Below, in pieces: positions 36,892 through 45,169 of a stretch of DNA of 64,000 nt. This stretch comes from Aculops lycopersici (taxonomy: Eukaryota; Arthropoda; Arachnida; Trombidiformes; Eriophyidae), in NCBI GenBank assembly GCA_015350385.1, contig WNKI01000003.1:1397730-1461729 (forward strand), in the 5' to 3' direction. Made by a program: the position numbers and the translations under genes. How positions within the stretch are numbered: position 1 is the stretch's first letter; the number at the start of each line of letters is the position of its first letter. A model generated the notes under the pieces. It ran no database searches and had not been told where the DNA came from. It saw only the letters and a list, made by a program, of their open reading frames with translations.

Positions 36892-37776
36892 ATGGATGTG
36901 GGAAATATTATTGCCGCCCTAGCGACTCTGGTGGGATCAAGTCTCTCATTCTATGGAATAGTTCAGCATAGAAAAAATTACAACAAACCCTATCTACAGC
37001 GCCAATCAATTAGAATTCTATTTATGGTACCTGTTTTCTCAATTGGTGCTTTAATTGCCGTTCATTTCCCCGTCACGGGCTTGTACTCTCAACTGTCAAG
37101 AGAATTATACGAGGCTTTGGTCATTTACAGCTTCATGAGATACTTGTTGAATTTTCTGGAATATGATGCAAGCTTAAACCAATATGTCGATCGAAAACCA
37201 GGACCAGCGCATATATTTCCGCTTTGTTTCTTGCCAAATCTCGTCGGTGGCCGCGAGTTTGTTCAACTCTTCAAGATTGGTATCATACAATACGTAATCG
37301 TGCGACCACTAACGGCAATAATCTCATTCCTAAGCCAGGTGGCCGAAGTCAACACTGAACAGCATCCGATTGTCTCCTATGTCTACCCCTCGCTATTTGC
37401 TATCAACTATATTTCACAAATACTCGCCATCTACTCGTTGTTTATTTTCTACACAAGCTATAGGGAAGAATTGGATCCAATGCAACCATTAGTCAAATTT
37501 TTCAGTATTAAATTAGTCATCGTATATTGCACCTTTTTGGCAGTTATTATTCCCGCTGCAATCAAGATGGATCTTTTTCATCAACTAATGAGCTGGTTCT
37601 TTACCTCGGTAGCTATTGATGACACCCGAGCGCTAGGTCTCAAGTTTAGAGAGATGCTCATATGCTCGGGTATGCTGCTCACCTCTCTCCTGCACATGTT
37701 GGCCTTTTCTTACAAGCCGTTCATAATTTTAAGTCGAATTCCAGTTCAAGGATTGGAAATTAGTAGCTTGGGGTGA
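36892..37776 (+). CDS. TMEM184/OST-alpha family membrane protein
   Basis: Seven-helix membrane protein of the TMEM184 (organic solute transporter alpha, Pfam Solute_trans_a) family; vertebrate members are poorly characterised. The frame of 294 residues starts at ATG 36892 and has no intron. Hydrophobic helices alternate with family-typical segments: YLQRQSIRILFMVPVFSIGA near residues 34-53, YEALVIYSFMRYLLNFL near 81-97, a loop with PLCFLPN, VQLFKIGIIQYVIVRPLTAI at about 121-140, and KFFSIKLVIVYCTF at about 202-215. The frame ends soon after FSYKPF, so it lacks the long Ser-rich cytoplasmic tail of vertebrate TMEM184C. A short tail is normal for some members; a missing last exon is possible. 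TMEM184C is the closest form I can name. Confidence 0.85.
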   Translation: MDVGNIIAALATLVGSSLSFYGIVQHRKNYNKPYLQRQSIRILFMVPVFSIGALIAVHFPVTGLYSQLSRELYEALVIYSFMRYLLNFLEYDASLNQYVDRKPGPAHIFPLCFLPNLVGGREFVQLFKIGIIQYVIVRPLTAIISFLSQVAEVNTEQHPIVSYVYPSLFAINYISQILAIYSLFIFYTSYREELDPMQPLVKFFSIKLVIVYCTFLAVIIPAAIKMDLFHQLMSWFFTSVAIDDTRALGLKFREMLICSGMLLTSLLHMLAFSYKPFIILSRIPVQGLEISSLG

Positions 37777-37813
37777 GGTGACTTAGTTATCGTGAAGATA
37801 TGAACAAGAAAAA

Positions 37814-38125
37814 ATGATTGACTACAAACAAATGGCAGTAATAAGGTATAATTTTAGTAAGTTGCTCACAAAACTGGCCACGAACTTGATGGGCGATCAA
37901 CAAGTGGTTCATCTACGGTCCGCGACTTATCGGAAAACTAATCCGATCGGCATTTGGGTAAATAACTCAAAGGTTATTAAGATTATCGAACAACCACCTG
38001 TGACTGAAGATAACCTGAGAGATCGGGTTTTATATTTAACGAGAAACTTTAATCAAATTTGCTCATTGTCTATCTTTCTATCTGTCTGTCTGTCGATGAT
38101 AGACGCAATGAATGCTTATAAATAA
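37814..38125 (+). CDS. Small open frame after TMEM184; possible mitochondrial ACP N-terminal fragment
   Basis: A 103-residue frame begins with a good ATG 37 nt after the TMEM184 stop. The first 60 residues are basic and free of long acidic runs, like a mitochondrial presequence. The next part (about residues 70-87, PPVTEDNLRDRVLYLTRN) resembles the first helix of mitochondrial acyl carrier protein (NDUFAB1), where PPLT..x4.ERVLYV.K is typical. The Asp-Ser-Leu phosphopantetheine site that should follow is absent, and the frame ends in unrelated hydrophobic residues. It may be a truncated ACP copy, the first exon of a spliced gene, or 3' UTR of TMEM184. A poly(A) signal (AATAAA, 38141) follows. 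Low confidence. Confidence 0.3.
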   Translation: MIDYKQMAVIRYNFSKLLTKLATNLMGDQQVVHLRSATYRKTNPIGIWVNNSKVIKIIEQPPVTEDNLRDRVLYLTRNFNQICSLSIFLSVCLSMIDAMNAYK

Positions 38126-38140
38126 CAAATTTGTTGGAAT

Positions 38141-38146
38141 AATAAA
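38141..38146 (+). terminator. Poly(A) signal AATAAA
   Basis: Plus-strand AATAAA 15 nt after the small open frame at 37814-38125. It abuts the stop codon of the convergent CAP-Gly gene at 38149, so the two transcription units meet tail to tail. Confidence 0.5.
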
Positions 38147-38148
38147 TA

Positions 38149-41100
38149 CTATTGACTAATGTTACCGTCACTTTTGTTTTTGTTACTCTCTTCCTCGTCT
38201 TCGGCATTATTCAAGTTTAACTGATCGAATGCATTGCTCACGTCCTCCTGCCCGTCGACAACGGAGGCTGTAGTTGTGGTTGGGGAGGAAATAGGAACCA
38301 CCTGTTCGCTTAGCTCAGCTGCAAAATCTATTCCATCGTGATCGTGATGGCCGTTGGCGCTATAAGCGGCCGTAGAAATTGTGGAGGACAAAGGCGATAT
38401 GTAAACTTCATCGCTCAATCCCAATCCACCATTCTGGCCATAGTTTTCCAAAACCAACGGCTCCACTGGCGCCACCTCCTCGTTGATCGACCTATCCACC
38501 AAACTCTTCAACGTGTCATTGGAACTATGCGATGGGCAACAGGTTTCGCAGAAGCCCAGGTCGGTGGAGTCATTGAAACTTGCGACCTGACTCCTCTCGT
38601 CCAGCTGATCCGTTGTGTCTTTGCCTTTTTCGCCACCGGAAGTGCCGTAGCGATCGTCGAATGTGTAGTCATTGTAATTTAGTGTTGGCTTAGGTACAGA
38701 CTTTTGAAGCTCATCGGGCATCATGTTCATTAGTGGCGCCTGCAACAAGTTGTGCTCAATTGCACTATTGTACTGTTGCATTACTACCAGACCGGCACCC
38801 GCGCCAGCCCCTCTATCGCCCGGATGGTCGCTACCCTGTGACGAGCTTCGCGACGACCCACCAGAAAATTGGCTCGAGTAGTCGGAGTTGTTTTGATTTT
38901 GACCCAATCCACTTAAACCGGATGGAGCCACCTGATGCTCGCTTCCCATTGCCATGAGTGGTGCGCCCGGCGGCGGCATAGGCAAACCGTGCGAGGCAAA
39001 ATCCTCCTGTGGCTTGGCCAGAGTTGAGGGCACAAAAGTCGACTGCTTCCGACGATACTCAATCATTCGGTCGCGCAAGGAAGTCTTGCGTTTCTTTTTC
39101 CTCTTCCTATCGCCACCACCGCTACCACGATGACCACGATGATGCCTTTGAGATCTTCGACCACTGCGATTGGAGTGACTGGACGACTGGTTGCGTCCAA
39201 ACATGCAGCCGAAGCATCTTCTAATACTCGACACCAGCCCACGATTCGTGAAGTCATCGTAGTCGCGATCCATCTCGTAGCTGTCCTCGCTAACATTGAA
39301 CCTGTGACTTGGAATCATGGCCGACGAGTCGCGTTGGTAAATGTAACGCGCTTGGTCCATGTAGCTCACCTGACTATCCATTGTGTTGTACATGTTTAAA
39401 TTTTGCTGATACGTGGTGGTGGTTGTGGTGGTGTTGGTGTTGGTCAACTGGTCTAAATGATGTTGTTGTTGCTGATAACCTGCCGCCGTGTGTTGGCCAG
39501 TTTGGTAGCCGCCGCCAGAAGTGTGAGGCGGCTGGTGATGGCTGGTGTAGGGCGAGAACAGGTGGCGATCGCTGAGTGGTAGATGATGGTGCTGCTGTTG
39601 CCATCGCACCTTATTAACCTCATTGAGCTCATCGGACGACGAGTCGCCTGAGGACATGGAGCCACCTGAGGATTGGCTCTCCTCGCTTCCCTCGTCTCCA
39701 TCTGACCGGCCGCCGCTGCGACTAGTTGCATTAGTGGTCATCGTGTCGCCAGTTGTCTGCGTATTGGTGGCGCCGTAGGAGGATGCCGAGACCATGGTTC
39801 CAAAATTACCACCCCCAGTGACGTTGGCCGACGTCGACCGATGTTTCGACTCAATGGCCTGTCGCTTTTCGGCCGTCAAGATGGAGTCTTGCGGCTGTTG
39901 GCCGCTGGTTGTTGCTACTGCACCCCCCGTCGCCGCTGCGATAGCCACCTGTTTCTGTTTCTTGCGTCGCGGCCGCGAGCGACGGTGCGGCGCCTTAGGT
40001 GCGTGTATCAAATTGTCCAGAAGTTCCGGTCTAACCAAACCGCAGTCGCTGGCAAACTCGTGGCCACTTTGACCGGATTGCTGGCAGCAAGAGTAGCGGA
40101 CAAAGTTGCAAGCGTGCGCCGCGTTGTCGCCAAATTGATAGTCCTCCTCCTCGTGATGAGCCTCGTCTTCGTGAAAATGATGGTGATGATGGTGGGTGAG
40201 TATCTCGACGGCAGCGTGCGCTAGCGAGTTCTTCTTCTGGTGGGTGGAAGCGTGAATGTGATGGGCACCAAAGTGGGGAATTACATTTGCTCGCGATTGT
40301 TTGGTCAAATGAGCGCAAGGGCCGCAATTGTGACACTGACAATGCAACCTGTTACTTACAGCTCGCACATCGTGGCCAACTCGCTGATGGGGCGCATTCA
40401 GAAAGCAATGTTGCAATCTAATACTCGAACGCTGAATACTAATTAGCTGTCCCGGTTTCAGCGAAACAGACATTCGCGACAACATTGTTCCCGTTTCCGG
40501 TCGACCAATGTAATTGTCGGTCTTGGTTAGCGCAGAGAGTGGCACAAACATGGCGTAGTTTTCGCGAGCATAAAAGTAGCGCTGCCCATTGTAAGCTCCG
40601 TCGCAATTTCCAATCATATTGTCGAAAATAACTCCCACAATCCAATCGTCATCGACTTCAGGCAACTGGCCAATCCAACCTACAGTCCCGAATTCTGATC
40701 CATTGTTTTTTACTAGCGCCACCCGCTGGCCCAGCGATAGAGTTGGCGCTATCGCTTCCTCAAAAATTGGTTCGTCATCTTCGGGCGACGAGTCGCGCCT
40801 GTGACTTCCGCTGCCACTTCCGCTCCCGCCGCCGCTCGAACCAAAAGAGTGCATCAGCGAAGACATGGCGCCCTTTGCGAGGTCAACCACCGAGGCTCGT
40901 TTAACGGTTAGGTAGGAGGGTAAGTTGCGAATATCGATGCTATTTCTATAACCTCGCCCTTGGTTCACATTGAAACTAACCAAATGGGTTCGCTTGAACT
41001 TGCCACTAAGATTTTGCTGCGATCCCAAATCCACATCCGAATCCAAGGTGTCCAAAGCGGATTCCTGGTTTTGAATCTGGTAGTTTCCCGTGGTGTTGAT

Positions 41101-42201
41101 TTCTCGTGATTGGAGAAACTTTTGCCTATGAGTAGTGAGGTCGGCCTCTGCGTTAGATGAGCTCACACTGATGCCCAGTTTCTTGCGAAAGTTGTTCCTA
41201 AAACTTCCGCTCTCGGCGACTCCCTTTTGTCTGAACAAAATGTGACTCAAATTCTCGTCATTTTCGAGCTCATCCTCAGGTTGTTGCTGCTGAGTACTGT
41301 GCACTTCGGCGTTCACCAAAGTGTCGCCCTCGTCCACCTGCGCTGGCTCCTCTTCCTCCTTAATTTGCTCGTCGATTATCTCGTGCTTTGTTATGGATTG
41401 CGAGCCAAAACTTGAACTATGGGCCAAAGTTTGATAGGGCGCCGAGGTGGAGGCTACCACCTGCGCTGTTGTCGATGCTGCTGGCGAGTCACTGCCAATT
41501 GGCAAATCCGAGTTGGACTCGCCGCCGAAAGATCCAGTGCTAGCTCCTCTAGGCGGCTTGTTGACGCGCGAATAAATAGGATCGGTGCCAGAGGTTGGAT
41601 AGTAAGGTTGCGGTTGCTGCTCATTCTGATGCTCACCACCACCACCAACAAGAGGTAGATTCACGTAGCCACTGGCACCAATCGCCGTAGAATTCGCGCC
41701 CATCAAATCGACAGCCGAATCGCCACTGGCAAATACACTGCTGTTGCCCTCTTCGCAAACAGATATATGCGGCCCACTTCCGCTCGACTCCTCGGCCACC
41801 GAGGGTAGAGTTGAGGTGGCCCGAGAGGATTGCTGTTGTTGCTGATGGGCAGCATTGTAGCCAGCCTCAGTCATTTGCTGCTGCTGGCCCTCACCTGTGT
41901 AAGGTAGAGCATTTCCGGCTTGATCTACATAGCCACCTGAGGGCTGCGTGACGGGTGCTGCCGTGATCAGCGAGCTCTCGACGCCAACCAGAGACCCATT
42001 TGGATTACTCCGGTAAACCACCTGGACTATATCCTCGTTGTGTTGATGCTGGTGTTGATGCTGCTGCTGCTGCTGCTGTTGCAGTTGCAATTGCTGTTGG
42101 TTGCTGGAAGACTCCGGAAGTTCGTCGATGAAACCCAAGGGTTCCCCGCCAAAACTTGAACTCGGTGGAAGATTCTCATTTGGTTGCTGGTTACTGGCCA
42201 T
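38149..42201 (-). CDS. Large CAP-Gly domain protein
   Basis: One exon encodes 1350 residues from the ATG at 42201 (the frame is open upstream but without ATG). The only domain I recognise is a CAP-Gly fold at about residues 487-560: LGQRVALVKNNGSEFGTVGW, GVIFD, then NCDGAYNGQRYF where most family members have KNDG and Gly-Tyr-Phe elements. CAP-Gly domains bind EEY/F tails of microtubules and partners, so a cytoskeletal or adaptor role is likely. The spacing and FVPLSAL ending recall the CAP-Gly modules of CYLD, but there is no deubiquitinase domain. The rest is low complexity: Gln/His runs near residues 35-55, a Ser/Gly run before CAP-Gly, His and Cys-rich segments at about 640-710, Lys/Arg runs near 1045-1065. 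No close ortholog is recognised. Confidence 0.75.
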   Translation of the reverse strand: MASNQQPNENLPPSSSFGGEPLGFIDELPESSSNQQQLQLQQQQQQQHQHQHQHNEDIVQVVYRSNPNGSLVGVESSLITAAPVTQPSGGYVDQAGNALPYTGEGQQQQMTEAGYNAAHQQQQQSSRATSTLPSVAEESSGSGPHISVCEEGNSSVFASGDSAVDLMGANSTAIGASGYVNLPLVGGGGEHQNEQQPQPYYPTSGTDPIYSRVNKPPRGASTGSFGGESNSDLPIGSDSPAASTTAQVVASTSAPYQTLAHSSSFGSQSITKHEIIDEQIKEEEEPAQVDEGDTLVNAEVHSTQQQQPEDELENDENLSHILFRQKGVAESGSFRNNFRKKLGISVSSSNAEADLTTHRQKFLQSREINTTGNYQIQNQESALDTLDSDVDLGSQQNLSGKFKRTHLVSFNVNQGRGYRNSIDIRNLPSYLTVKRASVVDLAKGAMSSLMHSFGSSGGGSGSGSGSHRRDSSPEDDEPIFEEAIAPTLSLGQRVALVKNNGSEFGTVGWIGQLPEVDDDWIVGVIFDNMIGNCDGAYNGQRYFYARENYAMFVPLSALTKTDNYIGRPETGTMLSRMSVSLKPGQLISIQRSSIRLQHCFLNAPHQRVGHDVRAVSNRLHCQCHNCGPCAHLTKQSRANVIPHFGAHHIHASTHQKKNSLAHAAVEILTHHHHHHFHEDEAHHEEEDYQFGDNAAHACNFVRYSCCQQSGQSGHEFASDCGLVRPELLDNLIHAPKAPHRRSRPRRKKQKQVAIAAATGGAVATTSGQQPQDSILTAEKRQAIESKHRSTSANVTGGGNFGTMVSASSYGATNTQTTGDTMTTNATSRSGGRSDGDEGSEESQSSGGSMSSGDSSSDELNEVNKVRWQQQHHHLPLSDRHLFSPYTSHHQPPHTSGGGYQTGQHTAAGYQQQQHHLDQLTNTNTTTTTTTYQQNLNMYNTMDSQVSYMDQARYIYQRDSSAMIPSHRFNVSEDSYEMDRDYDDFTNRGLVSSIRRCFGCMFGRNQSSSHSNRSGRRSQRHHRGHRGSGGGDRKRKKKRKTSLRDRMIEYRRKQSTFVPSTLAKPQEDFASHGLPMPPPGAPLMAMGSEHQVAPSGLSGLGQNQNNSDYSSQFSGGSSRSSSQGSDHPGDRGAGAGAGLVVMQQYNSAIEHNLLQAPLMNMMPDELQKSVPKPTLNYNDYTFDDRYGTSGGEKGKDTTDQLDERSQVASFNDSTDLGFCETCCPSHSSNDTLKSLVDRSINEEVAPVEPLVLENYGQNGGLGLSDEVYISPLSSTISTAAYSANGHHDHDGIDFAAELSEQVVPISSPTTTTASVVDGQEDVSNAFDQLNLNNAEDEEESNKNKSDGNISQ

Positions 42202-43976
42202 AGCTAAAACTTTCGGCCTATTCAAGAGAGAAAACACTTGCCTCAAATTGCATTTTCTTAGACTGGAATGGGACTAGTTATTTGGAAAATCCGGAAGAGC
42301 GGTGGAAATTCCTTGAGGGAAATAAACAAACAATAATCGCATACCTAAGAAGGCTCAAGGTGAACTATCGATACGATAACACGCACAGGCATTTGGGACG
42401 ACGTGCCTGGACCACTGGCAAGACCAGCAACAACAACAACAACATCAACTATAGCTTATGTGCCACTCAAGACTGAAGCCCTAGGTGTGCAGTAGGACTG
42501 GCCAAGCGCGGACAGCATTAGCGACTGCGCGCGCGGCGCAACCCTCTTGGGACTAAAAACACAGGCTCATCATTGAGGGCCGCAAAAGCTTACTAAGCTT
42601 AGAATAGAATTGTGCTGCGTTGGTGCAGGTGTGAGTCCCTGAATGACTAACCGACGATAAGGGGCCATCGCAAATTAAGGTGAAAAGTAGAGCAATTAGC
42701 AGCAACTCGACCATGTGCATTGGCTGGTTCATTGGGCAACATGGTTATGCATGTGGCTATTAGAAAAAGCGTGTTGGCTATGCTATTGACTTGTAATGGG
42801 ATACTGAGTGGATTATTATAGACATAACTCTTGAATGATTTCGCAAAAGATTATATTAATCGATCCAGTTTATTGGCTCGAGAGAACTCTCATTGAGATT
42901 GAACAACCGGCTGCCCGAATTGGAAATTTACAACTTGAGCTTAGTTCTTCTCCAATGTCTCCTCTTAGCGTTGTACCTAATTGAGTTGCCTGTCTTCATT
43001 CTCACCCATTGTGGGATGGGTCTGTTCTGCTTTTGCTTCTTCGCCAACTTCTTCTTAATTCTGAAGGTCTTGTGCGAAGACTAGTTTGATTGTTTGACGA
43101 TCATAAATTTGTAATGAGAAAGTGGATAGAATAGGAGGAGAGGTTCAGGTTAATTTCTATTGCTTGTTACAAGATATGAATGATCGAGAAAATTTCCTGT
43201 GTCATGTATGATGTGATGCTTACCATTGTGTATATATTATCTAGTACCCGCTAATATGGGTATTCGATAGGAAATATAAATCAAATATTATAATATTAAA
43301 CCAATTTCTTCTTTATTACATCAATAGTTTCATCCAAACTTCGGAATCCAAGTGCCGATATTTGCGGGCCAAGCAGCTAGCGTGGGCATCCACTAGAACG
43401 CATGTGTTTGCATAGAGCGAAACACACACACACAACGGGCAGACAGACATTGTAATGCATCAGGAAGTAAGCGTGCGTTGTGCAGTCATTCGCATTGCCT
43501 TCTTCAGCGCCGCCCTGCGCGGCGCGAGTTTTGAAAATTTCTCGTGGGGAACATCAAAAATTGGGGGAAAACATTTTTTCCTTTCAAACTTGGCGACTTG
43601 CATCTGAGTCATTGTTTCAAGTTGCTTAACTCGACAGGTGGTTCACCTACTAACTGTATCAATTCCGAGATAGCGGACAGATGTCTGGATTATACATTCT
43701 CTTTGGTGAGAGACATTTTAATTTGCCGCAAAGTCATTAGCAATGTGCCTTTCTGATATCTTTCTATATCTTCCCTGTCATTGAGTTCCGAGGAATTTAA
43801 GTCTTATCTCAACTTTCTAAAGTTTCTGCCATGGGATGCACTAGACTCTGGAAACATAACAGTTTGGTTAGACCAGGTGACAGCAACAAGAGGAAATCAC
43901 TTTAATGGAAACTTTTCTCGATTGTAACCATTCAAAGGTCAGTGATCACATTGATGTCCTGTCCTCCATCGGCGAG
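42202..43976. other. Intergenic region between divergent CAP-Gly and elevenin genes
   Basis: About 1.8 kb. It should carry promoters of the minus-strand CAP-Gly gene and the plus-strand elevenin gene. A CG-rich patch (about 42525-42545) lies near the CAP-Gly gene start and an AT-rich patch with AATATTATAATATT at about 43285-43298. A hydrophobic frame at 42893-43084 opens at TTG and is not supported. Confidence 0.5.
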
Positions 43977-44119
43977 ATGTCTCGACTTAGATCGCGACTC
44001 ATCAGGTGTTTCCCTTTTTTGCTCATAGTTCTAGTCGCCTATCACATCAAGAGTCTCCACGGTCAGAGGAGACAACAAACGCTTTTTGATGGTCGACCAC
44101 AAAATCATGTCGATTGTAT
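43977..44119 (+). CDS. Elevenin neuropeptide precursor, exon 1
   Basis: First coding exon of a secreted neuropeptide precursor. ATG 43977 begins a signal peptide: basic MSRLRSRLIRC, hydrophobic FPFLLIVLVAY, likely cleavage after KSLHG. The exon ends DGRPQNHVDC plus two bases at a canonical donor AT|GTAAGT (44120). With 44205-44442 it gives 126 residues. The peptide carries the elevenin hallmarks described in molluscs, annelids and arthropods: an Asp-Cys pair, eight residues, a second Cys, then Arg-Gly-Ile and a dibasic KR site. Elevenins act through a G-protein-coupled receptor; nematode SNET-1 is related. An earlier in-frame ATG is at 43905, but only the 43977 start gives a clean signal peptide. 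Confidence 0.8.
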
Positions 44120-44204
44120 GTAAGTAGGTGGATAATCTATGCCAAGTCTTAGCAATAAGATTTCGAGACGACTGACCTCTCTCTCTCTCTCACTTGAGAT
44201 CTAG

Positions 44205-44442
44205 GAGGAACCCCTTTGCTTCCGGGTGCCGAGGGATCAGTGCTAAGAGATCATCAGGGGGATTTATTAGCAAGATTAATAGGTTTATACAAATGACAAC
44301 CAATCAGCAGCAACACCAACAGCCACCACCTATACCACAACCACAAATGATTCATCATCATCAACAACAACCACCACCACAACCACCAGCTAGCCATCAA
44401 ACAGGAATCGGCCAACCAATTGTAATCATGATGATGAGATAA
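44205..44442 (+). CDS. Elevenin neuropeptide precursor, exon 2
   Basis: The acceptor follows a long CT tract (CTCTCTCTCTCTCACTTGAGATCTAG) and opens exon 2 at 44205 in phase 2. It encodes RNPFASGCRGISAKR, completing the disulfide loop begun in exon 1 (eight residues between the two Cys, as in known elevenins) and the KR cleavage site. A second AG three bases on would drop one residue and spoil that spacing, so 44205 is preferred. After KR come SSGGFISKINRF and a Gln/Pro/His-rich tail to TAA at 44442. No Gly precedes KR, so the mature peptide should not be amidated, as is usual for elevenin. The position of the intron inside the Cys loop explains why a frame-only search misses the gene. Confidence 0.8.
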
Positions 44443-45036
44443 ATTAGTTTAGTTGTTGCAAAACAGGAGTTCATATAGAAACAGTGTATAAATTGTAACA
44501 TGACAAAATAATATAATGTCTGAGATAAAACAAGACTACTCACACTATTCTAATTTGCATTCATATTCACTCAATCACTAACCTTAATTTTGAGTCGTCC
44601 ATAGAAAAGTTCTTGTGCCATTGTGTTACTCTGCGCTTGCCTCAGAAACTCCTCTCCGCCCATTACTATACCAGAGTTTTAGAGCTAGCCGCAAGCCGCG
44701 ACGACAGCCACGGCGAGTCCACGTAAGACTCAAATGGTAAACATTACAGTTCAGCAAATTTCAGTAGTTCCAATGACTATTGAATGTACAATTGGACTAA
44801 AAAATTAATTTATTTCCAACCTCAAATTAACCATCTACTTGTTCAATCTTGTCCAACAAGCAAACTATCCTAAACATGATGAGATTATTATTCGATGGAA
44901 TACCAAGTGTCTTGTAGGGAAGATTTTTAGAACATAAGGTAGCTTCTTGGCGATCATTGTGCATTCTATTGCACCTGTCAGTTTCCATATCGCTTCACAC
45001 ATTTCATAAATCTGAGAACTTGAAACTGCTACAATC
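44443..45036. other. Intergenic stretch before AP-3 beta
   Basis: About 0.6 kb with no supported gene. The 3' end of the elevenin transcript and the promoter of AP-3 beta should fall here. An ATG at 45037 directly followed by GTAAGT may be the first coding exon of AP-3 beta. Confidence 0.45.
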
Positions 45037-45039
45037 ATG
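45037..45039 (+). CDS. Possible start-codon-only first exon of AP-3 beta
   Basis: ATG is immediately followed by the strong donor GTAAGT (45040-45045). A phase-0 splice to 45143, after the acceptor ACAACCAG, joins it to the AP-3 beta frame through MTSQTTFTSC without a stop. This is an inference from splice signals only; the alternative is simply to start at 45170. Confidence 0.35.
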
Positions 45040-45169
45040 GTAAGTAATCTGATTGGTGAATTGAGTACTATTTTGTTATAATGTAGCATCTAAAACTGAC
45101 AGCTAACCACTTGAATCAAACAAAAAACAAACAAACAACCAGACATCCCAAACAACCTTCACCTCATGC

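Noticed and set aside
42893..43084. Hydrophobic 63-residue frame that could be a membrane peptide
   Set aside because: No ATG, no splice context and nothing recognisable.
44865..45038. Minus-strand 57-residue frame from an ATG at 45038
   Set aside because: It overlaps the likely AP-3 beta start region on the other strand and has no family similarity; CATG is palindromic there.
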